Shown here piece after piece: positions 19,114 through 25,652 of a DNA stretch of 39,339 nt. This stretch comes from an uncultured cyanobacterium (lineage in GTDB: Bacteria; Cyanobacteriota; Cyanobacteriia; PCC-6307; Cyanobiaceae): NCBI GenBank assembly GCA_903858015.1, contig CAIOGZ010000090.1, positions 1-39,339 on the forward strand, in the 5' to 3' direction. The notes beneath the pieces were generated by a model. That model made no database searches. It was not told the DNA's origin and saw nothing but the letters and a program-made list of their open reading frames with translations. Position 1 is the stretch's first letter. Each line of letters begins with the position of its first letter. Made by a program: the position numbers and the translations under genes.

Positions 19114-19923
19114 TCATTCCGGCTGCGCCAATCCTCCCGCGCCACGCTCCAAACGCCAGCGACCATCCGCCAGCGGCTGCACCAGCCAGTCCCGCCATAT
19201 CCAGGCGCCGCTGCGGCTCTCCAGTTGGCGCAGGGGCAATTCCACCAGCTGGGCCAGCTCCACCAAGCTGAGGCCATAGCCCCCCTGGGCGAGCCGATCG
19301 GCCAACTCCACCCGCTCCAGTAGGTGGTTGAGCGCCGCTGGCGCCGGATCGGAGCACTCGGCTTGCCCTGGGGCCGGGCCTGCAACGGCTGCTGGCATCG
19401 CCGCTGGAGCCTGCGCTAACGCTGGACCATCGCCCCGCCGCTGCAGCCGGGGCTGTTGGCCGCGGGAGAAGGCCACGGCGATGGCATCACAGCGGTCGTT
19501 GTCGGGGTCGCCGCTGTGGCCGCGCACATGAACGAGGCTCAGGCCGCTGATCCGACTGCGTTCGAGCTGCTCCCAAAGGTCGCGGTTGAGCACCGGGCCA
19601 CCGGAAGCGGTGCGCCAGCCCTTGCGCTTCCAGCCCGGCAACCACTTCTGCAGACCATCGATCAGATAGCGGCTATCGGTGCGGATCACCAGCTCGGGAT
19701 GGCGTGGCAACGCCTTGAGGGCCCCCAACAGGGCCAGGGCAGCGGTGAGCTCCATGCGGTTGTTGGTGGTGGCAGCGTCCGCCCCACCCATCTCCTGCAC
19801 CGAACCATCGGCAAAGCGCAGCAGAGCCCCCCAGCCGCCGGGGCCCGGATTGCCGCTGCAGGCCCCATCACAGGCCGCTGCCACCGCCAGCTGCCCCGGC
19901 CCTTGAGCCGACCCGTCAGCCAT
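19114..19923 (-). CDS. rnhA: Ribonuclease HI with an extra C-terminal domain
   Basis: The first 150 residues of this 269-residue protein are a full RNase HI that cuts RNA in RNA-DNA hybrids: [14 protein letters not shown] (first Asp), NRMELTAAL (Glu), [10 protein letters not shown] (Asp) and [13 protein letters not shown] (His and last Asp). A Pro/Ala/Gln-rich linker then leads to a second domain of about 65 residues ([20 protein letters not shown]...[20 protein letters not shown]) that looks like a small helix-turn-helix or winged fold. Typical RNase HI is about 155 residues, so the C-terminal 100 are an addition of unknown role. The ATG at 19923 was chosen because upstream residues are not family-like. 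Confidence 0.93.
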   Translation of the reverse strand: MADGSAQGPGQLAVAAACDGACSGNPGPGGWGALLRFADGSVQEMGGADAATTNNRMELTAALALLGALKALPRHPELVIRTDSRYLIDGLQKWLPGWKRKGWRTASGGPVLNRDLWEQLERSRISGLSLVHVRGHSGDPDNDRCDAIAVAFSRGQQPRLQRRGDGPALAQAPAAMPAAVAGPAPGQAECSDPAPAALNHLLERVELADRLAQGGYGLSLVELAQLVELPLRQLESRSGAWIWRDWLVQPLADGRWRLERGAGGLAQPE

Positions 19924-20004
19924 CGCTACCCCTTGCCAGGTTCGGTTGAATAGGCCCGATTCCCGGCGGTGCACCCGGACGAACCGGGGCCCGCACACCG
20001 TGCC

Positions 20005-20853
20005 ATGCAGCGAACCTACCTGGCCCTGGCCAGCCTCACCATGGCCGCTTCGCTGCTCGCCATCAGCCCCACCCACCGGGGCCAGGCCGAAGGCCGCGAC
20101 GGCGTACGAAGCGGCGATTTATTTGGGGCGCGGCCCGTGGATTCAGGCCGCTACGCCGTGCTGGGCCGGCCCCTCGGCCAGGGCGAGTGGACCCTGCTGG
20201 TGCTGGAGCAGATCCTGCCAGCGCCGCGCTGCTGGCAGAGCCGCCCCGATGGCCTGATCGATCCAAGCCTGAACCGCTTTGACTTCAGTGGGATCTGCGG
20301 GCGTTATCTCGACAGCAACGGCTATTCGCTGCGCCTTGGCAACCGGGAGGGGCGTGCCAATTCTGCTGGTCCCCTGCGGCTGCGCTTGCAGGAGGTTGGA
20401 TCGCAGCTGCAACTGCTGGCCTCGGCCCCCGATCTGGCCCACGAGCTGGTGGTGGGTCGCGGCGCCATTCCTGGCCGGGACCGGGATGGCTTGGTGGCAC
20501 TACGCCTCAATCCTGGCTGGGAGCTGCAACGACGCACTTACGGCGCCCAGGTGCTGAACCACGTCTATTTCGCTAACCCGGCCAGCGCCGACCAGCTGAT
20601 CGCCGCCGCCGCCGTCCAGCGGCCCGATTGGCGGCGGATGGAGGGACGCCCTTCCTACCCGCCATTGATGCCGCCGCCGCCACCGGCTGTTCCGCTGCGG
20701 GGGAGCCGCTCCAGCTGGCGGCAGTCATCGCCTCCAGCTTCGCTTCCACTGTCGCTTCCAACATCGCCTCCAACATCGGCAGCGATCCTTGCCCCAACGC
20801 CAGGGGCGCAGGGCCGGGTGGTGGCCCTCCAGGTGATCCCCTTCCGCGACTAG
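20005..20853 (+). CDS. Secreted DUF3747-domain protein with Pro/Ser-rich tail
   Basis: From the ATG at 20005 the product is 282 residues. A short signal peptide ([17 protein letters not shown]) is followed by the cyanobacterial DUF3747 pattern: [30 protein letters not shown], then [21 protein letters not shown] with a cysteine pair. A beta-rich half follows ([22 protein letters not shown]). The last 80 residues are a Pro/Ser/Thr-rich tail, probably a wall or surface spacer. Its function is unknown. It is divergent from rnhA; an ATG-less extension upstream was not used. Confidence 0.85.
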   Translation: MQRTYLALASLTMAASLLAISPTHRGQAEGRDGVRSGDLFGARPVDSGRYAVLGRPLGQGEWTLLVLEQILPAPRCWQSRPDGLIDPSLNRFDFSGICGRYLDSNGYSLRLGNREGRANSAGPLRLRLQEVGSQLQLLASAPDLAHELVVGRGAIPGRDRDGLVALRLNPGWELQRRTYGAQVLNHVYFANPASADQLIAAAAVQRPDWRRMEGRPSYPPLMPPPPPAVPLRGSRSSWRQSSPPASLPLSLPTSPPTSAAILAPTPGAQGRVVALQVIPFRD

Positions 20854-20911
20854 GGAGCCAGGCCACTTGCTGATCCGGACTGCAGCAACGAGCACCAGCC
20901 CAACTCTTGTC

Positions 20912-21020
20912 TAAATTCTTCTTGTGAGGAGTGAGGGACGAACCAGAGGGTCGAAACGAGGACAGACTCCCGAGGAACGTTCCATCTCAACCCCCCGCTG
21001 TCTGCGGGGGGATTTTTTTT
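20912..21020 (+). ncRNA. Candidate small RNA of about 97 nt (possibly Yfr2/Cyano-1 family)
   Basis: A -10-like TAAATT (20912-20917) would start RNA near 20924, and a strong intrinsic terminator ends it at 20991-21020. The roughly 97-nt product contains TGTGAGGAGT (20923-20932), exactly complementary to ACUCCUCACA, which I recall as the conserved Yfr1 core. A GGAGT/ACTCC pair can close a 5' stem, followed by single-strand purine-rich GAAACGAGGA. The length is near that of Yfr2-type RNAs from marine picocyanobacteria, which have been proposed to pair with Yfr1. I cannot confirm the family from memory. It could instead be the 3' UTR of the DUF3747 gene. Confidence 0.45.
20991..21020 (+). terminator. 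Intrinsic terminator of the candidate small RNA
   Basis: A perfect 8-bp GC stem (CCCCCCGC at 20991-20998, complement at 21004-21011) with loop TGTCT is followed by A and eight T (21013-21020). This is one of the two clearest rho-independent terminators in the window. It points rightward, while the only rightward gene upstream ended 138 bases earlier. Confidence 0.9.
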
Positions 21021-21074
21021 GGCTCGCTGGTGGCGCCGGGGGCTGGCCCCGATCCAACCCTGCCACCGCCAGCG

Positions 21075-21098
21075 AAAAGCCGGTCACGAGGACCGGCT
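21075..21098 (-). terminator. Intrinsic terminator of the rplJ-rplL transcript
   Basis: On the minus strand an 8-bp stem AGCCGGTC/GACCGGCT with loop CTCGT (plus 21078-21098) runs directly into TTTT (plus 21075-21078). It lies 84 bases after the rplL stop and should end the ribosomal-protein operon. Confidence 0.75.
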
Positions 21099-21181
21099 GC
21101 AGGGGGGACGAGCCAGGGGATCGCCGGACGAACGCACCGGAGGGGAGGCTCTGGCCAGCTAAGCCAGCGATCCAGCCCAGC

Positions 21182-21565
21182 TCACTTGATCGTGGCTTTG
21201 CCGCCGGCCTCTTCGAGGGTCTTCTTGAGGGTTTCGGCATCGGCCTTGTTGATGCCTTCCTTGACGGCCTTGGGAGCAGCCTCCACAAGGGCCTTGGCTT
21301 CGCCTAGGCCGAGGCCAGTGGCCTCGCGGACAGCCTTGAGCACCTTGATCTTGGAAGCAGCGTCGAAGCTGTCGAGGATCACGTCAAACTCGGTCTGCTC
21401 TTCAACGGGCTCGGCCGCGCTAGGGGCGGCAGCAGCAACAACGACGCCGGCCGAAGCGGCGGCGGAAACACCGAAGGCCTCTTCAATCTGCTTGACAAGC
21501 TCGGAAGCTTCCAGCAGCGAGAGGGTCTTCAGCTGTTCAAGGATCTGGTCAGTGGTAGCGGACAT
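21182..21565 (-). CDS. rplL: 50S ribosomal protein L7/L12
   Basis: This 127-residue stalk protein recruits translation factors. The N-terminal dimerisation helices ([26 protein letters not shown]), an Ala/Pro-rich hinge (about 35-53) and the conserved C-terminal domain ([24 protein letters not shown]) are all present. The last gene of the operon, it is preceded by a structured 102-base spacer after rplJ and followed by an intrinsic terminator. Confidence 0.98.
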   Translation of the reverse strand: MSATTDQILEQLKTLSLLEASELVKQIEEAFGVSAAASAGVVVAAAAPSAAEPVEEQTEFDVILDSFDAASKIKVLKAVREATGLGLGEAKALVEAAPKAVKEGINKADAETLKKTLEEAGGKATIK

Positions 21566-21578
21566 GGTTGAGAATCAG

Positions 21579-21667
21579 CAACAGATCTGTTGGTGGAACA
21601 GTCGGGATCGGTGGAGCTCGGTGGCTCGCTGCCCGCAGAGCGCCTTCGCGGCCGCGGGGAGCGAGCC
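21579..21667 (-). promoter_or_regulatory. Structured rplJ-rplL spacer: long hairpin plus 14-bp palindrome
   Basis: Right after the rplJ stop lies a long stem: 8 bp (21623-21630 with 21660-21667), one G-G mismatch, then 5 bp (21632-21636 with 21654-21658) and an inner GCG/CGC hairpin. A perfect 14-bp palindrome CAACAGATCTGTTG (21579-21592) follows, 13 bases before the rplL ATG. Such elements could stabilise, process or re-initiate the message so that L12 is made in excess over L10. The role is inference. Confidence 0.5.
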
Positions 21668-22195
21668 TCAGCTTTCGCCGGATTCGGCGTGCTGCTTGAG
21701 CGCCCGGGCGAGACCGGAGGGAACTTCGTTGATGCCCACGGCCAGCTTGGTGGCCACGCCGTTGATCGCACCGGCGATCTGGGCCATGAGCACCTCTTTG
21801 GAGGGCAAATCCCCGATCGCCTTGATGTCGTCGAGGGAAAGGAGCTTGCCTTCGAAAAGGCCCCCCTTCGTTTCCGACTTCTTGGCGTCCTTCTGGAAGG
21901 ACTGCAGGGCCTTCACCGCACCCCCCACATCCCCTTGGACGAGGATGAAGGCGTTGGTGCCAGTGAGCAGGGATTCGAGTTCCGACCAGGCGCTATTGCC
22001 ATCAATGGCCCGGCGCATCAAGGTGTTTTTAGTCACCTTGCAGACACCGTTGCTGGGCTGCAGACGGGTCCGCAGATCAGACAATTCCTTGATCGACAGG
22101 CCCTTGAAATCAAGGACGAGCGCCATTTCGGCTTCACCGAGGAGCCCCTTGAGCTCTTCGACGATCTGTTGCTTGCTCTCCAGCGTGCGGCCCAT
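21668..22195 (-). CDS. rplJ: 50S ribosomal protein L10
   Basis: This 175-residue protein anchors L7/L12 dimers on the ribosome. The N-terminal rRNA-binding domain ([14 protein letters not shown]...[17 protein letters not shown]) and KNTLMRRAI are typical, and the C-terminal helix ([12 protein letters not shown]) is the L12-binding part. The ATG at 22195 matches the family start MGRTLESK. The frame stays open for 104 codons upstream, but that stretch overlaps a leader structure and has lower GC at third positions. Confidence 0.97.
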   Translation of the reverse strand: MGRTLESKQQIVEELKGLLGEAEMALVLDFKGLSIKELSDLRTRLQPSNGVCKVTKNTLMRRAIDGNSAWSELESLLTGTNAFILVQGDVGGAVKALQSFQKDAKKSETKGGLFEGKLLSLDDIKAIGDLPSKEVLMAQIAGAINGVATKLAVGINEVPSGLARALKQHAESGES

Positions 22196-22559
22196 AGGAA
22201 TTGGAACGGATCGAGGGGAACAAGCCGGGTACGCAACCCCAGGTGGATCCCATGCATCCCTGCCCAAATCCGCTAAGGACTTCGGTCGTGATGCGGGTTC
22301 ACCAACCACCGGCAGATACCGGTAGTCCAGCGAGGCTGCGGCCTGCTCCGCTCCGTTCAGATCCGCTGAGGCGAACCCTACGGGCAAAATCAGTTCGGGC
22401 TCATGAGTGCCACGGAGGACCGTGCCATCAAGAGCCCTGATCGCGTGCACCTCGGCAGGATTTAAAGCTTCGAAGCGCAGGGTTTGCCCCGGCGCCGCTA
22501 CGGCCACCTGCTGTCTTGGGTTGGGCGCGTGCCCTACTGGCCAAAGCCAGTTTGAAACC
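22196..22559 (-). promoter_or_regulatory. rplJ leader with a three-way junction (L10 leader-like)
   Basis: The 364-base spacer between the SGNH hydrolase gene and rplJ holds no clear gene. At 22277-22328 the minus-strand RNA can form a closing stem GGACT/AGTCC around two hairpins: ACCGG-UAUCUG-CCGGU (22308-22323) and GGUU-GGUG-AACC (22296-22307). This branched shape about 80 bases before the rplJ start fits the known autoregulatory L10(L12)4-binding leader. The remainder may hold a promoter; none is obvious. The in-frame open stretch from a GTG at 22507 has weak coding character. Confidence 0.5.
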
Positions 22560-23186
22560 TTACAGCATCGGCATTAGCCGCTCCAACCAGAGCTGATAAA
22601 CAGCCGGACCAGGATGCAGGCCATCGGGGGCCAGGGATCGCCGTAGGCCGGAAGAATCGCTGATCAGCGGTTCGAGATCGAGGAAATCGGCCGCAGGAAC
22701 GCTACGGCGCAGCAGCTGGTTGAGCTCACGCACCGGGGCGAGGCAAGCGGGCCCACGGCGGGCCGCCTCACAGGGCAGGGTGGACACCACCACGACCCGG
22801 GTGCCACCGGCCATCAGAGTTTGGCGGATCCGCAGCAGCCGAGCGGCCACTGGGGCCGCTTGGCTACCGCGCAGAATGTCGTTGATCCCCAGCATCAGCA
22901 CGGCGGTGGCGCCGGCAGGGCGCGGGATCGAGGCCAGACGAGCCTCCACGTCCCCACTGGTGTCCCCCGGAACACCGGCATTGACCACCTGGCGCCCGGG
23001 GAAGGCCGCCAACCAGGGACCGGCGGCGGTGATTGAATCGCCGATAAAAATTAAGGCCCCGGCCGATCGTCTCGGGGCCGCTGGCCCGGTAGGTGGAGTG
23101 GGCCGGGTGATCGCGACAGCGAAGGCCAGCGCCCCAGCGGCTACGAATGCCGCCAAGAGCCGCAGCAGAGTGCCGCTGGAGCCCAT
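22560..23186 (-). CDS. Membrane-anchored or secreted SGNH/GDSL hydrolase
   Basis: This 208-residue protein has an N-terminal hydrophobic segment ([20 protein letters not shown]) and then an SGNH hydrolase: block I IFIGDSIT (nucleophile Ser), block II Gly in NAGVPGDT, block III Asn in MLGINDIL, and block V Asp/His in PDGLHPG. All four catalytic elements are present, so an active esterase or acyl hydrolase outside the cytoplasm is likely; the substrate is unknown. It starts 31 bases after rplA on the same strand and sits between rplA and rplJ, where no gene is usual, so it is probably on the ribosomal-protein transcript. Confidence 0.88.
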   Translation of the reverse strand: MGSSGTLLRLLAAFVAAGALAFAVAITRPTPPTGPAAPRRSAGALIFIGDSITAAGPWLAAFPGRQVVNAGVPGDTSGDVEARLASIPRPAGATAVLMLGINDILRGSQAAPVAARLLRIRQTLMAGGTRVVVVSTLPCEAARRGPACLAPVRELNQLLRRSVPAADFLDLEPLISDSSGLRRSLAPDGLHPGPAVYQLWLERLMPML

Positions 23187-23217
23187 GGGCTAGGGGCGAA
23201 AGGATCACCCCCAATCA

Positions 23218-23925
23218 TCAGCCCTCTTGCTTGATGTCCTGCAGGGCGGAGAAATCCACCAACACCGAGGGACCCATGGTGGAGGTGAGGTAAAGGCTGC
23301 GCCAGTAGCGCCCCTTGGCCCCACTGGGCTTGTTGCGGTCGATGGTTTCCTGCAGGGCCTTGAGGTTTTCGAGCAGCTTGTCCACATCAAAACTGGCCTT
23401 GCCAAAGCGCACGTGCACGATGCCGCTGCGGTCGGCGCGAAACTCCAGCTTGCCCGCTTTGAACTCGTTGATGGCGCCGGCAAGGTCGGTGGTCACGGTG
23501 CCGGCCTTGGGGTTGGGCATCAGGCCGCGGGGACCCAGCACCCGGCCCAACTTGGCCACCTTCGGCATCATGTCCGGGGTGGCGATCAGCAGATCGAAAT
23601 CCATCGCGCCTGCGGCGATCTTGTCCACCAATTCGTCATCGCCGGCGAGGTCGGCGCCGGCCGCCTTGGCCTCGGCCACCTTCTCACCCCGCGCGATCAC
23701 GGCGATGCGAATCGTCTGGCCGGTGCCGTGGGGCAGGGCCACGGTGGTGCGCAGTTGCTGGTCGGTGTACTTGGGGTCGATGCCCAGCCGCACATGGGCT
23801 TCGAGGGTTTCATCGAACTTGGCGTTGGCGTTGGCCTTGACCAGTTCAAGGGCCTCCAGGGGGGCGTAGCTGCGGTCCTCCACCTTGGCGGTGAGGGCGG
23901 CAAACCGTTTGGAAATCTTCGGCAT
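23218..23925 (-). CDS. rplA: 50S ribosomal protein L1
   Basis: This 235-residue L1 stalk protein binds 23S rRNA and, in many bacteria, its own mRNA as a repressor. The sequence starts [11 protein letters not shown] and contains the L1 signature around [16 protein letters not shown] with [12 protein letters not shown] near the C-terminal part. It follows rplK with a 98-base spacer that contains a GGAAGCC/GGCTTCC hairpin. Confidence 0.98.
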   Translation of the reverse strand: MPKISKRFAALTAKVEDRSYAPLEALELVKANANAKFDETLEAHVRLGIDPKYTDQQLRTTVALPHGTGQTIRIAVIARGEKVAEAKAAGADLAGDDELVDKIAAGAMDFDLLIATPDMMPKVAKLGRVLGPRGLMPNPKAGTVTTDLAGAINEFKAGKLEFRADRSGIVHVRFGKASFDVDKLLENLKALQETIDRNKPSGAKGRYWRSLYLTSTMGPSVLVDFSALQDIKQEG

Positions 23926-23989
23926 GGCAGGAAGGGGTACGAGCGACCTTGCGGGTCTCCCCCGGTGAGGGATTGGAGGGAACAGGGAA

Positions 23990-24015
23990 GGAAGCCACGG
24001 CGGTAGCCGGCTTCC
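23990..24015 (-). promoter_or_regulatory. Hairpin in the rplK-rplA spacer
   Basis: A perfect 7-bp stem (23990-23996 with 24009-24015, arm GGAAGCC) with a 12-base loop starts 8 bases after the rplK stop. No T run follows, so it is more likely a processing or translational-control element than a terminator. Confidence 0.4.
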
Positions 24016-24023
24016 CGGTGGGA

Positions 24024-24449
24024 TCAGTCGTTGATGGCGACGCCCATGTTGCGGGCGGTACCGGCGATGATGCGCATGGCCGACTCAACGCTGGTGCAGT
24101 TGAGGTCGGGGAGCTTGGTCTTGGCGATCTCCTCAAGCTGGGCCTGGCTGATGGCACCTACCGAACCTTTGGACGAGGTGGCGGCACCCTTCTCAATGCC
24201 GGCCGCTTTGGAGATCAGCACCGAGGCGGGCGGGGTCTTGGTGATGAAGGTGAAGCTGCGGTCTTCAAAGACCGAGATCTCCACCGGAATCACATAGCCG
24301 GCCTTTTCCTGGGTGCGGGCGTTGTACTCCTTGCAGAACGCCATGATGTTGACGCCATGCTGGCCGAGGGCAGGGCCCACGGGCGGAGCTGGGTTGGCTT
24401 TGCCGGCATTGAGGGCCAGCTTGATCACGGCTACGACTTTCTTGGCCAT
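24024..24449 (-). CDS. rplK: 50S ribosomal protein L11
   Basis: This 141-residue protein sits at the GTPase-associated centre. The N-terminal motif [20 protein letters not shown] and the C-terminal [18 protein letters not shown] and [11 protein letters not shown] are family features. The ATG at 24449 (MAKKVVAV) is the usual start; open frame beyond it covers the structured spacer after nusG. Confidence 0.98.
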   Translation of the reverse strand: MAKKVVAVIKLALNAGKANPAPPVGPALGQHGVNIMAFCKEYNARTQEKAGYVIPVEISVFEDRSFTFITKTPPASVLISKAAGIEKGAATSSKGSVGAISQAQLEEIAKTKLPDLNCTSVESAMRIIAGTARNMGVAIND

Positions 24450-24570
24450 CGGCTGGGCTGGGGAAACAATCTGCGGATACCGGAGCCGGTCGGCTCCAGC
24501 TGGGCGGTGGATCCCCCCCCGGGGGGAGGAGCACCAGGGCCGCCCTCCGCAGGGAGACGGCCGCAGGCGA
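24450..24570 (-). promoter_or_regulatory. Structured leader between nusG and rplK
   Basis: Three inverted repeats fill the 121-base spacer: a nested stem GGCCG/CGGCC with CCCT/AGGG inside (24538-24562), a C8/G6 block (24513-24526), and GGAGCC-GGTC-GGCTCC (24482-24497) just before the start region. In other bacteria L1 represses rplK-rplA by binding a leader that mimics its rRNA site; this is the natural place for such a site here. That link is inference. Confidence 0.45.
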
Positions 24571-25332
24571 TCAGCTTTGTTTGCTGATCTGGGAAAACTC
24601 AAGCTCCACCGGTGTTTCACGGCCAAAGATGGAGAGCAGGGCCTTGAGCTTGCTGCGCTCGCCGGAAACCTCAATCACCTCGCCCTGGAAATCCTTGAAC
24701 GGCCCAGCGATCACCAGAATCTGATCGCCTTCGGCCAGATCGACCTTGACCACCGCCTTCTTTTCGGCCGCCCGTTTGAAGATCCGATCCACCTCCTGGC
24801 GGCTTAACGGACGCGGCTTGATGTGGCCGCGGGCCTTGCCGGTGGAGCGGCGTTCCTCTTGGCCCACGAAATTAATCACATTGGGCGTGCTGCGCACGGC
24901 CATCATCGTGTCTTCATCGAGAAGCATCCGCACCAGCACATAGCCAGGGAACACCTTTTCCTCAATCGACTGGCGGCTGCCATCCTTTTTGAGCTTGACG
25001 CCCGGCGTCTGGGGAATCTCGATCTCAAGAATCCGGTTGTCGACCCCAAGGGTCACAGCCCGCTGCTCCAGGGTGGCCTTCACTTTCTTCTCGCAGCTGG
25101 AGGCCACCTGCACGGCATACCAGCGGGCGACTTGGGATGGGCCCGGTTCCTGGCCCGGCTCAAGAGCCAGCTCAACACCAGGCTGGGCAACGCTGGGCTC
25201 GCCAGGCTCGTCTTGGCTGGTGGTGGCGAGGCCATGACTGTCTAGGCCTCCGTTGGATACCAAATCAGGCACCTCCACCGCCACGGGGCTGTCTTGATCG
25301 AGCTCGGACAAGGGACTCAAGGAGGAAGACAT
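24571..25332 (-). CDS. nusG: Transcription elongation/antitermination factor NusG
   Basis: This 253-residue NusG binds RNA polymerase. The NGN domain starts at [21 protein letters not shown] (about 69), has [13 protein letters not shown] and VINFVG, and is followed by a KOW domain ([22 protein letters not shown]). The first 65 residues are an acidic extension not in standard NusG, as seen in other cyanobacteria. The ATG overlaps the secE stop by one base (TGATG). Confidence 0.97.
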   Translation of the reverse strand: MSSSLSPLSELDQDSPVAVEVPDLVSNGGLDSHGLATTSQDEPGEPSVAQPGVELALEPGQEPGPSQVARWYAVQVASSCEKKVKATLEQRAVTLGVDNRILEIEIPQTPGVKLKKDGSRQSIEEKVFPGYVLVRMLLDEDTMMAVRSTPNVINFVGQEERRSTGKARGHIKPRPLSRQEVDRIFKRAAEKKAVVKVDLAEGDQILVIAGPFKDFQGEVIEVSGERSKLKALLSIFGRETPVELEFSQISKQS

Positions 25333-25643
25333 CAGCGGAACACCAGGTGGGAGAGCCAGCCGTAGAAGCGGTCGATGGCCGCAATCGCCGCCGCCGAGAG
25401 ACCCACCATCAGGATCACCGCCACCGATTCACTGAACAATTGCTGGCGGCTGGGCCAAACCACCTTGGCCAGTTCCGCCATGGTGGCGCCGAGAAAACCG
25501 CCGGGCCCGTCGGCATCCAGCAACGCAGCCCCATCCTCGTGCAGGCCATCGCCATCTCGCCGTTCGCTGGGGCGCTCGGCGGAGCCCTTGGGGGCAGCGG
25601 GGGTGGAAGAGGCCGGATCCACAGGGGCGGAGTGCACCGACAA
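25332..25643 (-). CDS. secE: Preprotein translocase subunit SecE
   Basis: This 103-residue subunit of the SecYEG channel has the conserved amphipathic helix (TMAELAKVVWPSRQQLFSES) and a single TM (VAVILMVGLSAAAIAAIDRFY). The N-terminal 50 residues are a polar extension. The start is TTG at 25643 or GTG at 25637; no ATG fits. It starts 9 bases after clpB and is coupled to nusG. Confidence 0.94.
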   Translation of the reverse strand: MSVHSAPVDPASSTPAAPKGSAERPSERRDGDGLHEDGAALLDADGPGGFLGATMAELAKVVWPSRQQLFSESVAVILMVGLSAAAIAAIDRFYGWLSHLVFR

Positions 25644-25652
25644 ACGACCACC

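Noticed and set aside
20905-20935. A minus-strand Yfr1 gene, because ACTCCTCACA occurs on that strand
   Set aside because: No terminator follows the motif on the minus strand, so it is more likely the complement of a Yfr1 pairing site in a plus-strand RNA.
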